Source: CAYVZU01 sp964455935
GTDB taxonomy: Bacteria; Fibrobacterota; CAYVZU01
Length of the DNA: 23,018 nucleotides
Direction of reading: 5' to 3'
Assembly: GCA_964455935.1 (NCBI GenBank)
Contig: CAYVZU010000061.1
Coordinates: forward strand, 1 to 23,018
Both the position numbers and the translations under genes were made by a program. Below, piece after piece: positions 8,061-16,437 of this stretch; position 1 is the stretch's first letter; each line of letters opens with the position of its first letter. Under the pieces are notes generated by a model. The model worked only from the letters and a program-made list of their open reading frames with translations. It was not told the DNA's origin and did not search any database.

Positions 8061-8338
8061 TGCTCGCTACCTTGCCTACGCCTCTGCGGCTCCAAGTATT
8101 CGCCGCTGACGGCACCGGCAAGACGCTGCGCCCTCCCCACGAAAGATGCTTTCGCGGGGTCCCCAAGACAAAACCTCTTTCTTGAATTCATGGCTCCGCA
8201 TTTCCAGCGGGTCGTTTGCGTTCCACAAATTCCGCAGGATGCATAATAAATGCCGTATTTCTGTTTCCTATCCGGTGCATCGGGAATTATCTTAACCTTC
8301 CGTTTTCAGATGGATTTCCCCGTAACAAAGGGGAAGCT
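8061..8338. other. Intergenic region with hairpin, tRNA-Glu to phosphofructokinase
   Basis: I find no gene in these 278 bases. A strong hairpin at 8135-8159 pairs CCCC, then CGAAAG (8140-8145), with CTTTCG (8149-8154), then GGGG, with one A/C mismatch and a three-base loop; no T-run follows. A weaker stem pairs GCGGC (8086-8090) with GCCGC (8102-8106). The GC-rich part 8065-8134 has the look of dispersed intergenic repeats but has no second copy in the window. The last 100 bases are AT-richer and should hold the phosphofructokinase promoter, but I cannot pick out convincing boxes. Confidence 0.4.
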
Positions 8339-9559
8339 ATGATGGAAAAACTCGAAGGCCGCGCAGTCGTTGCCCAGGGCGGGGGCCCAACCGCCGTCAT
8401 CAACCAGAGCCTGGTGGGTGTTGTGCTCCAGGCACGGGAATACCCCCATATCACAAACATCTACGGGGCCAAGCATGGCGTTTCGGGAATTGTTTCCGAG
8501 GACTTTCTCGATCTGACGCAGGCCACCCGGCACAACCTTGAAATGGTCGCGAGCACACCGGCCTCCGCCATGCTGTCCACGCGCGACAAACCGGACGAGG
8601 CCTACTGCGGCAAGATCTTTGAAGTCCTCCAGGCCCATGGTGTGCGCTATTTCTTCTACATCGGGGGCAACGACTCGGCCGAGACCTGCCGCATCGTTAA
8701 CGAAAACGCCAGAAAATCGGGTTATGAGTTGCGCGTGATCCATGTTCCCAAAACCATCGACAACGACCTGAAGGTCACCGACCACTGCCCCGGATACGGT
8801 TCGGCCGGGAAATTCGTGGCCCAGGCCTTTGCCGGCGCCAATCTCGACAACCGCGCGCTGCCGGGAGTCTATATCGCCGTGATCATGGGCCGCCATGCCG
8901 GGTACCTGACCTCCGCCAGCGTTTTCGCGCGCAAGTATGAAGATGACGGCCCGCATCTGATCTATGTGCCCGAAGTGGCCTTTGACGCCGACCGGTTCCT
9001 GGGCGATGTGGACCGGATCTACAAAAAGCACGGCCGCTGCATGATCGCTGCAAGCGAAGGCATTGAGGACAAGGACCACAAATCCGTCATGGTCAGTCTC
9101 ACGGGGAGCAACGAGAAGGACAGCCACGGCAACGTGCAGCTCTCGGGCACGGGCGCCTTGGGCGATGCGCTGGCCAATCTCGTCAGGAACAAGCTGAAAA
9201 TCAAGCGAATCCGCAGCGATACGTTTGGATACCTGCAGCGCAGTTTCCTGGGCGTAGTCAGCCACACCGACGCGCTCGAAGCGCGCGAAGTGGGCGAAAA
9301 GGCCGTACAGTTCGCGGTTTGGCACAATGTCGACGGGTCGGTGGCCATCCGCCGCACCGGCGACTACTCGGTGGAATATTTCCTCACCCCGCTCGACACG
9401 GTGGCCAAGGACAGCAAGTCCATGCCGCGCGAGTTCATCAATGCCGAAGGCAATGACGTCACCACGGCGTTTAAAAACTACGCCCGGCCGCTGGTGGGCG
9501 ACCTGGCCGACTACGACCGGATTTCCGCTCCGTCGGTCACAAAAATTCTTCGCCGCTAG
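8339..9559 (+). CDS. 6-phosphofructokinase, pyrophosphate-dependent type
   Basis: The enzyme interconverts fructose 6-phosphate and fructose 1,6-bisphosphate, a control point of glycolysis. The N-terminal phosphate-donor motif is GGGPTAVINQS (residues 14-24), a pattern I associate with the PPi-dependent group. The motif at 109-112 is GGND, where ATP enzymes have GGDG and classical PPi enzymes GGDD. PKTIDNDL at 137-144 carries Lys138, which marks PPi use in place of the Gly of ATP enzymes, and the catalytic base Asp141. MGRHAGYLT at 183-191 is the sugar-phosphate loop. Length (406) matches PPi enzymes of about 400 residues rather than ATP enzymes of 320. The start is ATG 8339 or the adjacent ATG 8342, after AAGGGGA at 8328-8334. 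It appears to be a single-gene unit. Confidence 0.9.
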   Translation: MMEKLEGRAVVAQGGGPTAVINQSLVGVVLQAREYPHITNIYGAKHGVSGIVSEDFLDLTQATRHNLEMVASTPASAMLSTRDKPDEAYCGKIFEVLQAHGVRYFFYIGGNDSAETCRIVNENARKSGYELRVIHVPKTIDNDLKVTDHCPGYGSAGKFVAQAFAGANLDNRALPGVYIAVIMGRHAGYLTSASVFARKYEDDGPHLIYVPEVAFDADRFLGDVDRIYKKHGRCMIAASEGIEDKDHKSVMVSLTGSNEKDSHGNVQLSGTGALGDALANLVRNKLKIKRIRSDTFGYLQRSFLGVVSHTDALEAREVGEKAVQFAVWHNVDGSVAIRRTGDYSVEYFLTPLDTVAKDSKSMPREFINAEGNDVTTAFKNYARPLVGDLADYDRISAPSVTKILRR

Positions 9560-9581
9560 TCCTCGTTTCGCTTGACTCCCT

Positions 9582-9615
9582 AAATGGGCGGCCCGATGGG
9601 GCCGCCCATTTCTTT
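9582..9615 (+). terminator. Intrinsic terminator after phosphofructokinase
   Basis: A perfect 13-base stem pairs 9582-9594 with 9599-9611 around a GATG loop, and a short CTTT tract follows. The AAA at the left foot and TTT at the right foot make it potentially bidirectional. It lies 22 bases past the phosphofructokinase stop. Confidence 0.88.
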
Positions 9616-9747
9616 ATCACACCGACTTGAGGCCCTTCGCCAGGGCTTGATGGTCCATGACGCCCAGCCGAGTTTTTTGCCGCTGAATTCTCTTTCACAT
9701 CCGGAAGTCTTTTCTTGTTATTCTACTCTCAAACTTATATTAATTGG

Positions 9748-12700
9748 ATGGTATTTGATCCCGCAATCCATAGGGAACGTCGCCGCTCGTTTGCGCCGAT
9801 CGTTTTCCTGCTTCTTCTCGGTTCCGGAGCATTTGTTCGAGGCGCGGCTCTCGATAGTTTGATCATCGGCAACCAGACCGGCGCTGGTCCGTTTGTCATC
9901 AGCGATTTCGAGGTCGACAGCGCGTCCCTTCTTGTTATCCGCTTGGGCGACACGCTTGATCCCGGTGCGGAATACCGGTTTCTGCCGCAGGAAAACGCTC
10001 TGCTGCTGGAAGAAGATCTTGAACCCGGACAAACCGTTTTCGTCCGGTTTCGCAAGACACGGACGTACCTTCCCAAATTCTTCAGCCGCAGAAAAATTGT
10101 GTCTCCTCCGCATCGAGATTCGGCCGCCAACGACAGCCTGCTGGACGTCCAAGAAACCGCGCCGGCCCCAATGGACACAAGCGGAGCCGCGCTCCAGGTG
10201 GGCGGGGTGAAATCGTTTGGCATTTCGGCGTCCTCCGGCGGAGGGCTGTCTCTGCAGCAGTCGCTTCAGGTGCAGGTCGAAGGGAAATTGAGCCGGCAAA
10301 CAAAGATCCGCGCAGTCCTATCGGACCAGAATCTCCCTTTGCAGCCCGAGGGAACAACGGCCATTTTGGGAGAACTGGAGCAGGCGCGCATCGATGTGCA
10401 GGGCCCCGTCTTTTCGGCCAGCCTGGGCGGGTTCCCGGTCTTGGAACAGCTGGACTACATCCGGTATTCCAAGCGGATTCAGGGCGCATCCGGATCCGCC
10501 ACGGCCGGTCCCTGGAAGTTGGCGCTCGCGGGGGCCAACAGCCGCGGGACCTTTCATTCTCTGCTGTTCCATGGACAGGAAGGCCGGCAGGGCCCCTACC
10601 GCCTGCCCGGCCGCGACGGTCAGGCGCCCGTCACCGTGATGGCAGGCACGGAAAGCGTATGGATCGATGGCCAGAAACTGACGCGTGGTGAAAGCCAGGA
10701 TTACACCATGGATTACTCGCTGGGCGCAATCACCTTTAGTCCCCGCCGGATGATTTCGGCCGAAACCGTGATCATGGCCCAATACGAATACCTCGAACAG
10801 CAATACGAGCGCTTCTTCGTGCAGGGCGCGGGCCAATACGAGACCCCCGCCTTTTCGGCCCGGGTTACCGCCGTGCAGGAACACGACGCCAAGGACCGGC
10901 CCCTGGAATTCATGTTGGGCGATTCGGAGAAGGCCGGCCTGGCCCAAGCCGGCGACAATCCGGAGCGCGCCGGCACAAGCCTGCTGCCGTTGATTAGCGA
11001 ATCCGAGGCCCGGGAAAACGGGTTCTATGTCCGGGGTGATTCCGGCATCTACCGGTATCTCCCCCCCGATTCCATCGACCGCTTTGGCATGCAGGCCATC
11101 TACGCGCCGCAGTTCTACGCTTCCGCGGGAGGCCCTTACGATACGGCCCAGGTGATTCACGGCGCCCGAATCGTGCGCACCTATATTTGGGTTGGCGAAA
11201 TGCAGGGCCACTTTCGGCCCGGCGGCCGATTACCCATGCCCATCCAAAGACGAATCGGGGACCTGTCGTTGCGGGGTGCCGTAAACGCATTCGATTTCCA
11301 GGGCGAGGGTGCGGTTTCGCAGACCGACGCAAACACTTTCTCCAGTCTCAACGACGAAGACAACCAGGGTATCGCGTTTCATCTCTCCGCCGGTTATGGC
11401 AGGACCCGGTCGGCGGGTCTCTTCGTATCCACGGAGTTTGAACACGCGGATTCCCTTTTTCGCGGGTTCGGGACACAGCGGGATGCCTATGACTATCGAA
11501 AACGGTGGGACCTCCCGCTGGCGGCCACGAACGTGGCGGGAAACTCCAACGCGGACGTCACACTGGGCTGGAAATGGAAAGGCGCGCGCGCCCAGATCGA
11601 AGGCGGCGCACTCCGCAATGGCGCTGCCGAGGCCAAACGGGGGGCCGCCGAACTGCTCATGGGCTTCCGGGAGACCGGCCGGATCCAACTGCGGGACGAG
11701 GAAGTCCTGCGGCAATCCTCCGGATCCGGGCAGCGCCTGCACCGGGATCGTGCCGGCCTCCGCTTGCCGCAAGCCTGGCTTGGCCCGTTTGCAGCGATTG
11801 AGCACGAGTGGCATTTCACCGATTCCGCCAACGGAGGAAGAGGATACAGGGACATCTCCGCCGGGTTCGAGCCTGGACGGCGAAGCCTTTTCACTCCGCG
11901 CTTCGAGGCCGGATGGCGCATGGAACGAAGCCGGGGCGACAACGCGCTCTTCAGCGGAGACGATTCGCTTCGCACGCTGCGGTTCTCCGGCCTGCTCGAC
12001 ATGGAGCCGTGGCACGGACTTGACCTTCAGGCTTCGGCGGGCCAGCGCCGCAGAACGGATATGGCGGCCGGCCGGACCTCCATTTATGATGTGGCCGAAA
12101 TCCGCTCCCATTTTCTGCCCCGGGATCGTGGGGTTGATGCCGCGGCCGAATACCTGCTTTCCGCCACGGAACTGCAGGCGTTCTCGAATCGATATCAGTA
12201 CATTGGAAGCGGCCTGGGCAACTTCGAACGCGATTCGCTGACCGGCGATTTCCGGCCGCGCGAAGGCGGCGGATACGAACTGGTGGGGACCGTTTCGGAT
12301 TCCGGCTCGGTCGGCCGCCAAATCGGTCTCAATACGCGAATGCGCCTGACCCCGGGGCAATGGTTCAAGACCGGGGGTTTTCTGGACGATGTAGTTTCGA
12401 TCACGGAGTTTTCGTTGACGACGCAAAGACCCCAAGGCGTCGCAGGACTCGCAAACCGGTATTGGCCCGACCCCTTTCTGTCCGAGATCGACTCCGCCCT
12501 GGTGAAGGAACGGAATCGCCGACTTTCCCAGGAATTCGTCTTCCAGCCCGCCCAGCTTCCCTGGCGCGGCCGTTTCAGGGTGACCCCATCCCGACGGGAT
12601 TCATACCACTATGGCAAAGAGACCGAACAGGCCGTCTCCTACCTGGCGAGCGTCGAGCGTTGGTTTGGCCAACGGGTCAACCTGGGAATCGAGGGCAAAC

Positions 12701-13143
12701 AAGACCAAAGCCGCCGCAAGCGGGACGCGGCCTTTGCTTCGCTCGATTATGATCTGCTCACCCGCGAGATCGAGAACACAATAGGCTATTCGTTTCAAGC
12801 GCCGTATACGGCAGGATTGACCATGGGCGGCGGCCGCAGTCAAGACCGCGTTTCGGATGCGGTCTACGATTTCTATTTTCTCACTCCCTCCATGACCCGG
12901 AACTTCCCGGAACGCGGCCGGTTGCGCGCCGAATATACCTGGAACCGGACCGTCGGCGATGGAGTCCTGTATTACCAAATGGCCCGTGGTTACGCCAAGG
13001 GCGTGACGCACCGATGGACGTTGTCGGGCGACTACAAACTGGGCGAAAACCTGGTGCTCAATGTGTTTTATCTGGGCCGGTTGGAAAGGGACACTCCAAA
13101 GCCCTTTCACCAGGCCAACATGGACCTGCGGGCATTTTTCTAG
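9748..13143 (+). CDS. Large secreted or outer-membrane protein, uncharacterised FCB-type family
   Basis: The product has 1131 residues. The N-terminus carries RERRRS, then the hydrophobic core FAPIVFLLLLGSGAF and a probable cleavage site near VRGAA, so it is exported. Most of the chain is alternating beta-strand sequence rich in Gly, Arg, Tyr and Phe, ending in MDLRAFF, which suits an outer-membrane barrel. I recognise the central pattern from memory as a conserved but unnamed protein of FCB-type genomes: GGGLSLQQSLQVQVEG, then VLSDQNLPLQPEGTT, then GRQGPYRL, VWIDGQKLTRGESQDYTMDY and ITFSPRRMISAET. The start is uncertain. The ATG at 9748 gives a normal signal peptide but has no clear ribosome binding site. 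A TTG at 9715 has GGAAG seven bases upstream. TATATTAAT just before 9748 could be a promoter -10 of a nearly leaderless message. No function can be assigned. Confidence 0.75.
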   Translation: MVFDPAIHRERRRSFAPIVFLLLLGSGAFVRGAALDSLIIGNQTGAGPFVISDFEVDSASLLVIRLGDTLDPGAEYRFLPQENALLLEEDLEPGQTVFVRFRKTRTYLPKFFSRRKIVSPPHRDSAANDSLLDVQETAPAPMDTSGAALQVGGVKSFGISASSGGGLSLQQSLQVQVEGKLSRQTKIRAVLSDQNLPLQPEGTTAILGELEQARIDVQGPVFSASLGGFPVLEQLDYIRYSKRIQGASGSATAGPWKLALAGANSRGTFHSLLFHGQEGRQGPYRLPGRDGQAPVTVMAGTESVWIDGQKLTRGESQDYTMDYSLGAITFSPRRMISAETVIMAQYEYLEQQYERFFVQGAGQYETPAFSARVTAVQEHDAKDRPLEFMLGDSEKAGLAQAGDNPERAGTSLLPLISESEARENGFYVRGDSGIYRYLPPDSIDRFGMQAIYAPQFYASAGGPYDTAQVIHGARIVRTYIWVGEMQGHFRPGGRLPMPIQRRIGDLSLRGAVNAFDFQGEGAVSQTDANTFSSLNDEDNQGIAFHLSAGYGRTRSAGLFVSTEFEHADSLFRGFGTQRDAYDYRKRWDLPLAATNVAGNSNADVTLGWKWKGARAQIEGGALRNGAAEAKRGAAELLMGFRETGRIQLRDEEVLRQSSGSGQRLHRDRAGLRLPQAWLGPFAAIEHEWHFTDSANGGRGYRDISAGFEPGRRSLFTPRFEAGWRMERSRGDNALFSGDDSLRTLRFSGLLDMEPWHGLDLQASAGQRRRTDMAAGRTSIYDVAEIRSHFLPRDRGVDAAAEYLLSATELQAFSNRYQYIGSGLGNFERDSLTGDFRPREGGGYELVGTVSDSGSVGRQIGLNTRMRLTPGQWFKTGGFLDDVVSITEFSLTTQRPQGVAGLANRYWPDPFLSEIDSALVKERNRRLSQEFVFQPAQLPWRGRFRVTPSRRDSYHYGKETEQAVSYLASVERWFGQRVNLGIEGKQDQSRRKRDAAFASLDYDLLTREIENTIGYSFQAPYTAGLTMGGGRSQDRVSDAVYDFYFLTPSMTRNFPERGRLRAEYTWNRTVGDGVLYYQMARGYAKGVTHRWTLSGDYKLGENLVLNVFYLGRLERDTPKPFHQANMDLRAFF

Positions 13144-13294
13144 AGCGCATCTTAAAAAAGGATTGCACGGGCTGAAGCCCGAGCGAAAACGGGGCAGGCA
13201 AGGCGCGCGAAGCAGAAAGATACGCCGATGGAACGCAACGCAGCATGCGACGTTTGCAGCCGGGCGACGCCAGGAAGCCTTTGGGAGATGCGCC
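13144..13294. repeat. Imperfect palindromic intergenic element
   Basis: The whole gap between the convergent envelope-protein and queA genes is bounded by inverted ends. GCGCATCT (13145-13152) pairs with AGATGCGC (13286-13293), and AAAGG (13157-13161) pairs with CCTTT (13278-13282). A small internal hairpin, CGGGC-TGAA-GCCCG, is at 13168-13181. The interior is GC-rich and non-coding. Its form resembles dispersed GC-rich repeats I know from other environmental genomes. It could act as a two-way transcription stop. No second copy lies in this window. Confidence 0.5.
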
Positions 13295-13295
13295 C

Positions 13296-14309
13296 TCAAA
13301 CAATCATCATCGCATCGCCATAACTGAAGAACCGGTATTTCTCGGCGATGGCGGCCTCGTATGCGCCCATCACAGCATCATGGCCCGCAAAAGCGCAGAC
13401 CAGCGCCAGAAGCGATGAGCAGGGCAAATGGAAATTGGTGATCATTCGATCAACGACTTTGAAGGGAAACGGCGGGTGAATGAAAAGATCGATTGGACCC
13501 GCGCCCGGCATGGGGCCGCCATTGCGCCCAAACGCTTCAAGGGTCCGCACCGTGGTCGTGCCCACGGCGATAATTCTGCCTCCCCTCCCCTTGCTTTCGG
13601 CGATGGCCGATGCCGTGTTCTGTGACAATTCGGCCCATTCGCTCTCGACTTGATGGTCCTCGATATTCTCGGCATGAACGGGTCGGAAGGTTCCCATGCC
13701 CACGTGCAATGTCACGTGCCGAATGGCAATGCCGGCCGACTCGATTTCCCGCAAGAGCCCGTGCGTAAAATGCAGCCCGGCCGTGGGCGCGGCAACGGCC
13801 CCCGGTTTCTGGGCATACACGGTCTGATATGCCTCTTTATCCGCCTCTGCCGGCGGCCGGTCGATGTAGGGCGGCAGCGGGATCCGGCCTGCCTGATCCA
13901 GCCATTCCTCGGACGGCTTTGAGAACTCCAGAATGCGTTTGCCGTCCGATCCCCATTCAACGACTTCGGCTTCCACCCCATCCAGCACAATGGCCTGTCC
14001 GACACGGACCCTGGCGCCGGGCTTGACCATGGCCTCCCACCGAAGTGCATCGAGCCTTTTATGCAAAAACACTTCGACCTTGCCGCCCGTCGGTTTGCGG
14101 CCGAGAAGCCGCGCGGGAATGACCTTTGTGTCATTGACGACCAGGACATCGCCGGGACAAAGATACCTGACGATTTCTCGGAACCCGAGGTGCTCGATTG
14201 CATCGCTTTCCCGGTGCAAAACAAGCAGTCGCGATTCGTCCCGCTTTTTGAGCGGGTATTGCGCGATCAGTTCTTGGGGAAGGTTGTAGGAGAAATCAGC
14301 CGTTTTCAC
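13296..14309 (-). CDS. queA: tRNA preQ1(34) S-adenosylmethionine ribosyltransferase-isomerase
   Basis: QueA moves the ribosyl part of S-adenosylmethionine to preQ1 at tRNA position 34, forming epoxyqueuosine in the queuosine pathway. The 337-residue protein has the full family signature: FSYNLPQELIAQYP at the start, PGDVLVVNDTKVIPARLLG, YQTVYAQKPGAVAAPTAGLHFT, VTLHVGMGTFRPV, GTTTVRTLE and MITNFHLPCSSLLALVCAFAG. Length is normal. The start codon is GTG (14307-14309), with no clear ribosome binding site. The family is specific enough to name the gene. It is convergent with the envelope-protein gene, and no tgt or queG gene is in view. Its stop lies at the edge of the palindromic element. Confidence 0.96.
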   Translation of the reverse strand: MKTADFSYNLPQELIAQYPLKKRDESRLLVLHRESDAIEHLGFREIVRYLCPGDVLVVNDTKVIPARLLGRKPTGGKVEVFLHKRLDALRWEAMVKPGARVRVGQAIVLDGVEAEVVEWGSDGKRILEFSKPSEEWLDQAGRIPLPPYIDRPPAEADKEAYQTVYAQKPGAVAAPTAGLHFTHGLLREIESAGIAIRHVTLHVGMGTFRPVHAENIEDHQVESEWAELSQNTASAIAESKGRGGRIIAVGTTTVRTLEAFGRNGGPMPGAGPIDLFIHPPFPFKVVDRMITNFHLPCSSLLALVCAFAGHDAVMGAYEAAIAEKYRFFSYGDAMMIV

Positions 14310-14373
14310 GATGGGAAGTTCTCAGTTGCCGATTCTCAGCTGACAGTTGAAGACCGGCAAAACTCGGGAATGC

Positions 14374-14405
14374 TCAGTTGATCTGGTCCAAAGATTGGGA
14401 ACTGA
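14374..14405 (-). terminator. Weak hairpin between the SUMF1-like gene and queA
   Basis: TCAGTT (14374-14379) pairs with AACTGA (14400-14405), and ATCT (14381-14384) pairs with AGAT (14392-14395) inside. Read leftward it follows the lipoprotein stop, but the nearest run of T comes about ten bases later and is only four long. It may be a weak terminator. The 103-base gap also has several short copies of CTCAGTT and similar words and no gene. Confidence 0.25.
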
Positions 14406-14412
14406 CAGCTTT

Positions 14413-15822
14413 TCACTTGGCGCAGCGAAATCCCAGCGCCTTCTCTTTGGTGGAAGCGGATGCGCTGCTCTGCCGCCAGGGCTGGATATAAGATGAGTTC
14501 GAATTCCAGCCCCCGCCCTTTCGCACGTAATTCCCATTGCTCTCAAGCCGGTCGGCGCACCACTCATACACATTCCCGCACATATCGTAGAGGCCATAAG
14601 GGCTTTTTCCCGCTTCGAAACTGCCCACCGCTGTTGTCCCGTCGAATTTGTTTGACCAGTTGAGCAGTGTGGTATCTGGCGGGGCATTGCCCCATGGATA
14701 CGTTTGACCCTCTGTTCCCCGGGCCGCCTTCTCCCATTCAGCCTCGGACGGAAGCCGCTTTCCAGCCCAGGTACAGAACGCATTTGCCGCGGTCCGGCTT
14801 ACAAAGGTGACCGGATGGTTGCCAAAACCTGTTTTAGCCTGATAGCCCTCATTGGAATTCTCGATGGCCATGGAATCGTGGAAGTAGCGGCCATAGGCCG
14901 TGTCGCCATTTAGAAACTGCGCAAAGGCGCTGTTCGTGGCCTCTGAGAGGTCGATCCAGAAGCTATCCACATTGACCACGGCCGGCATGGAATCGGGTCC
15001 CATAACAAAACTACCTGCGGAAACCAAGGCCATCCCGCCGGTTTCACCCGAAGACCGCTGTTCCGGAAACAGCCCTATAATTTCAATGCTTCCAGGGTCA
15101 TCAACAACCGCCGTCATCGTAGTAGTGCCGCCCACCAGCGAAAGCCGCAACTCGATAACCGCGGTTTCCCCCGAAACCAGGTCCACGGTGTCCCTGCCGG
15201 TATACAGGAGCTGGTCCTCTGAATTCAGAACATACAGGGAAATAATCCGCGATGGCCCGGCCGGGATGCCTTGAATCTCCCCAAACGCGGAATCATTCGC
15301 AATCGTAAGCCGTCGCACAACGGGCGAAGCGCTATCCCATTCAGCCACAATGTTAATATGGTCGATCGACGCTTGCAGATTTTCGGGTATAATCAGAATC
15401 GCCCGAATGCCTCCCCATATCGCGCAAAGCCGCAACCGAACCTCAACGGCGGTGCCCGGCGCCACCTCAACGGTGTCAGAGCCCTGGTAAAGAAGCGAGT
15501 CCAGCGAGGACCGGATCGAAAGAGTAAAGATGGTCGCTCCCAAGGCCGGAAGCGGACCGGGATCGAATCCTGCGGGCATGGTGTCGGGAAGAACCCAGGT
15601 ATGTTGATATAGCGTTTCCGCTTGCGTGTAGACCATCAATTCCCACGAGCCGCCGCTTGCCATAACTTTGCGATACTCGCCAATCGACGGGAATTCCGCG
15701 TTAATGGTGGCCGAAGCCAGGCCTGCGGAGTTGGCCCCCGTGGATTGGTTTTCATCAATGGAGGCGCAGGACAGCAGGAAGCAAACGGCAGACACGGCCA
15801 GCACACCGGCGATTTTATCCAT
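14413..15822 (-). CDS. Lipoprotein with SUMF1/FGE-like C-terminal domain
   Basis: The start at 15822 gives an 18-residue lipoprotein signal ending in FLLSC (lipid-anchored Cys19). A longer start at 15858 has AAGGA eight bases upstream but an atypical leader. Residues about 100-132 and 193-229 look like a duplicated beta module, each with SLLYQGSDTV or QLLYTGRDTV followed by an E.RL strand. Residues about 263-469 are a SUMF1/FGE-sulfatase domain: GMALVSAGSFVMG, NHPVTFVSRTAANAFCTWAGKRLPSEAEWEKAARG, CGNVYEWCADR, GGGWN and GFRCAK. The catalytic cysteine pair of true formylglycine-generating enzymes, expected just after GGGWN, is replaced by NSNSSYI. It is therefore probably not a sulfatase activator and more likely a binding or structural protein. 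The first 8 bases overlap the cyclic-nucleotide-binding gene, so the two are coupled. Confidence 0.88.
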   Translation of the reverse strand: MDKIAGVLAVSAVCFLLSCASIDENQSTGANSAGLASATINAEFPSIGEYRKVMASGGSWELMVYTQAETLYQHTWVLPDTMPAGFDPGPLPALGATIFTLSIRSSLDSLLYQGSDTVEVAPGTAVEVRLRLCAIWGGIRAILIIPENLQASIDHINIVAEWDSASPVVRRLTIANDSAFGEIQGIPAGPSRIISLYVLNSEDQLLYTGRDTVDLVSGETAVIELRLSLVGGTTTMTAVVDDPGSIEIIGLFPEQRSSGETGGMALVSAGSFVMGPDSMPAVVNVDSFWIDLSEATNSAFAQFLNGDTAYGRYFHDSMAIENSNEGYQAKTGFGNHPVTFVSRTAANAFCTWAGKRLPSEAEWEKAARGTEGQTYPWGNAPPDTTLLNWSNKFDGTTAVGSFEAGKSPYGLYDMCGNVYEWCADRLESNGNYVRKGGGWNSNSSYIQPWRQSSASASTKEKALGFRCAK

Positions 15823-16327
15823 TTTTGGTTGGAGGCGGGATCGATGTCTCATGGGCATGCGTGAAATCCTTCACAAGGTTTTCCTGGATCGCGGCAAGCG
15901 CTCTCTCGATGAGCTTGTTCTTCTCATCGGTCGCGGTCTGACGCTCCTTTTCCAGTTCGAGAAGGCCAATTAGCGCCTGCTTCAGTTCTACAAAATTCCG
16001 ATTCATCTGGATTAGCCGGGCCGCCAATGTTCGTGCCATCAGGAAACCGGAGTCCGGATTTTGTTCGAAGTATTCCAGAAGGTTCCCGATTACGTAGAAC
16101 TTGCAGGGCGCCAGCGTGGTGACTGTGGCAATTCGCTTTGTGCCCATGAGGGCCGAGATCTCGCCAATAAAAGATCCCTTGGCGTCAATCGTGGCGATGT
16201 CGATCCCCTGCACGGAAACGGCGACCCGGCCCGAGAGAAGCACGTACATCTCATTGCCGACGCGACCTTCGCGGATCAGGACATCGTTGGCGTCATATTC
16301 CTTGATTGGCAGATTTTCGAAAGACAT
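15815..16327 (-). CDS. Cyclic-nucleotide-binding domain protein without HTH
   Basis: From ATG 16327 the protein has 170 residues. Residues about 6-95 form a cNMP-binding (CAP_ED) fold: IREGRVGNEMYVLLSGRVAV, then the phosphate-binding cassette GSFIGEISALMGTKRIATV, which keeps the Gly-Glu and the Arg seen in CRP (GEL.L.....R.ATV). Residues 96-160 are a long helix rich in Leu, Glu and Lys, likely a coiled coil. There is no winged-helix DNA-binding domain and no signal peptide. It is thus a cytoplasmic ligand sensor acting through protein contact, not a CRP-type regulator. Several upstream codons (TTG at 16342) could extend it; neither start has a strong ribosome binding site. Ligand identity (cAMP, cGMP or none) cannot be told. 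Confidence 0.85.
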   Translation of the reverse strand: MSFENLPIKEYDANDVLIREGRVGNEMYVLLSGRVAVSVQGIDIATIDAKGSFIGEISALMGTKRIATVTTLAPCKFYVIGNLLEYFEQNPDSGFLMARTLAARLIQMNRNFVELKQALIGLLELEKERQTATDEKNKLIERALAAIQENLVKDFTHAHETSIPPPTKNG

Positions 16328-16437
16328 AAGAGCAATAAACAATCATTTTCGGGTGTGCGAGTCAAGAAAGACGCGGAAAGAAGATGCAAGGACTTTCACA
16401 ATTCATGTTGCTTCTTCTGACACTACATCCAAAGCCG

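Noticed and set aside
8216..8338. Upstream extension of the phosphofructokinase to 8216
   Set aside because: The extra residues have no family match, while AAGGGGA just before ATG 8339 and the family start pattern support the shorter form.
8306..9325. Long open frame on the minus strand opposite the phosphofructokinase
   Set aside because: It is antisense to a clearly conserved enzyme, its protein has no recognisable motif, and such open frames are expected in GC-rich coding DNA.
11230..12435. About 400-codon open frame on the minus strand opposite the large envelope protein gene
   Set aside because: Composition is rich in Arg, Gly and Pro with no fold signal, and the sense strand has the conserved family pattern.
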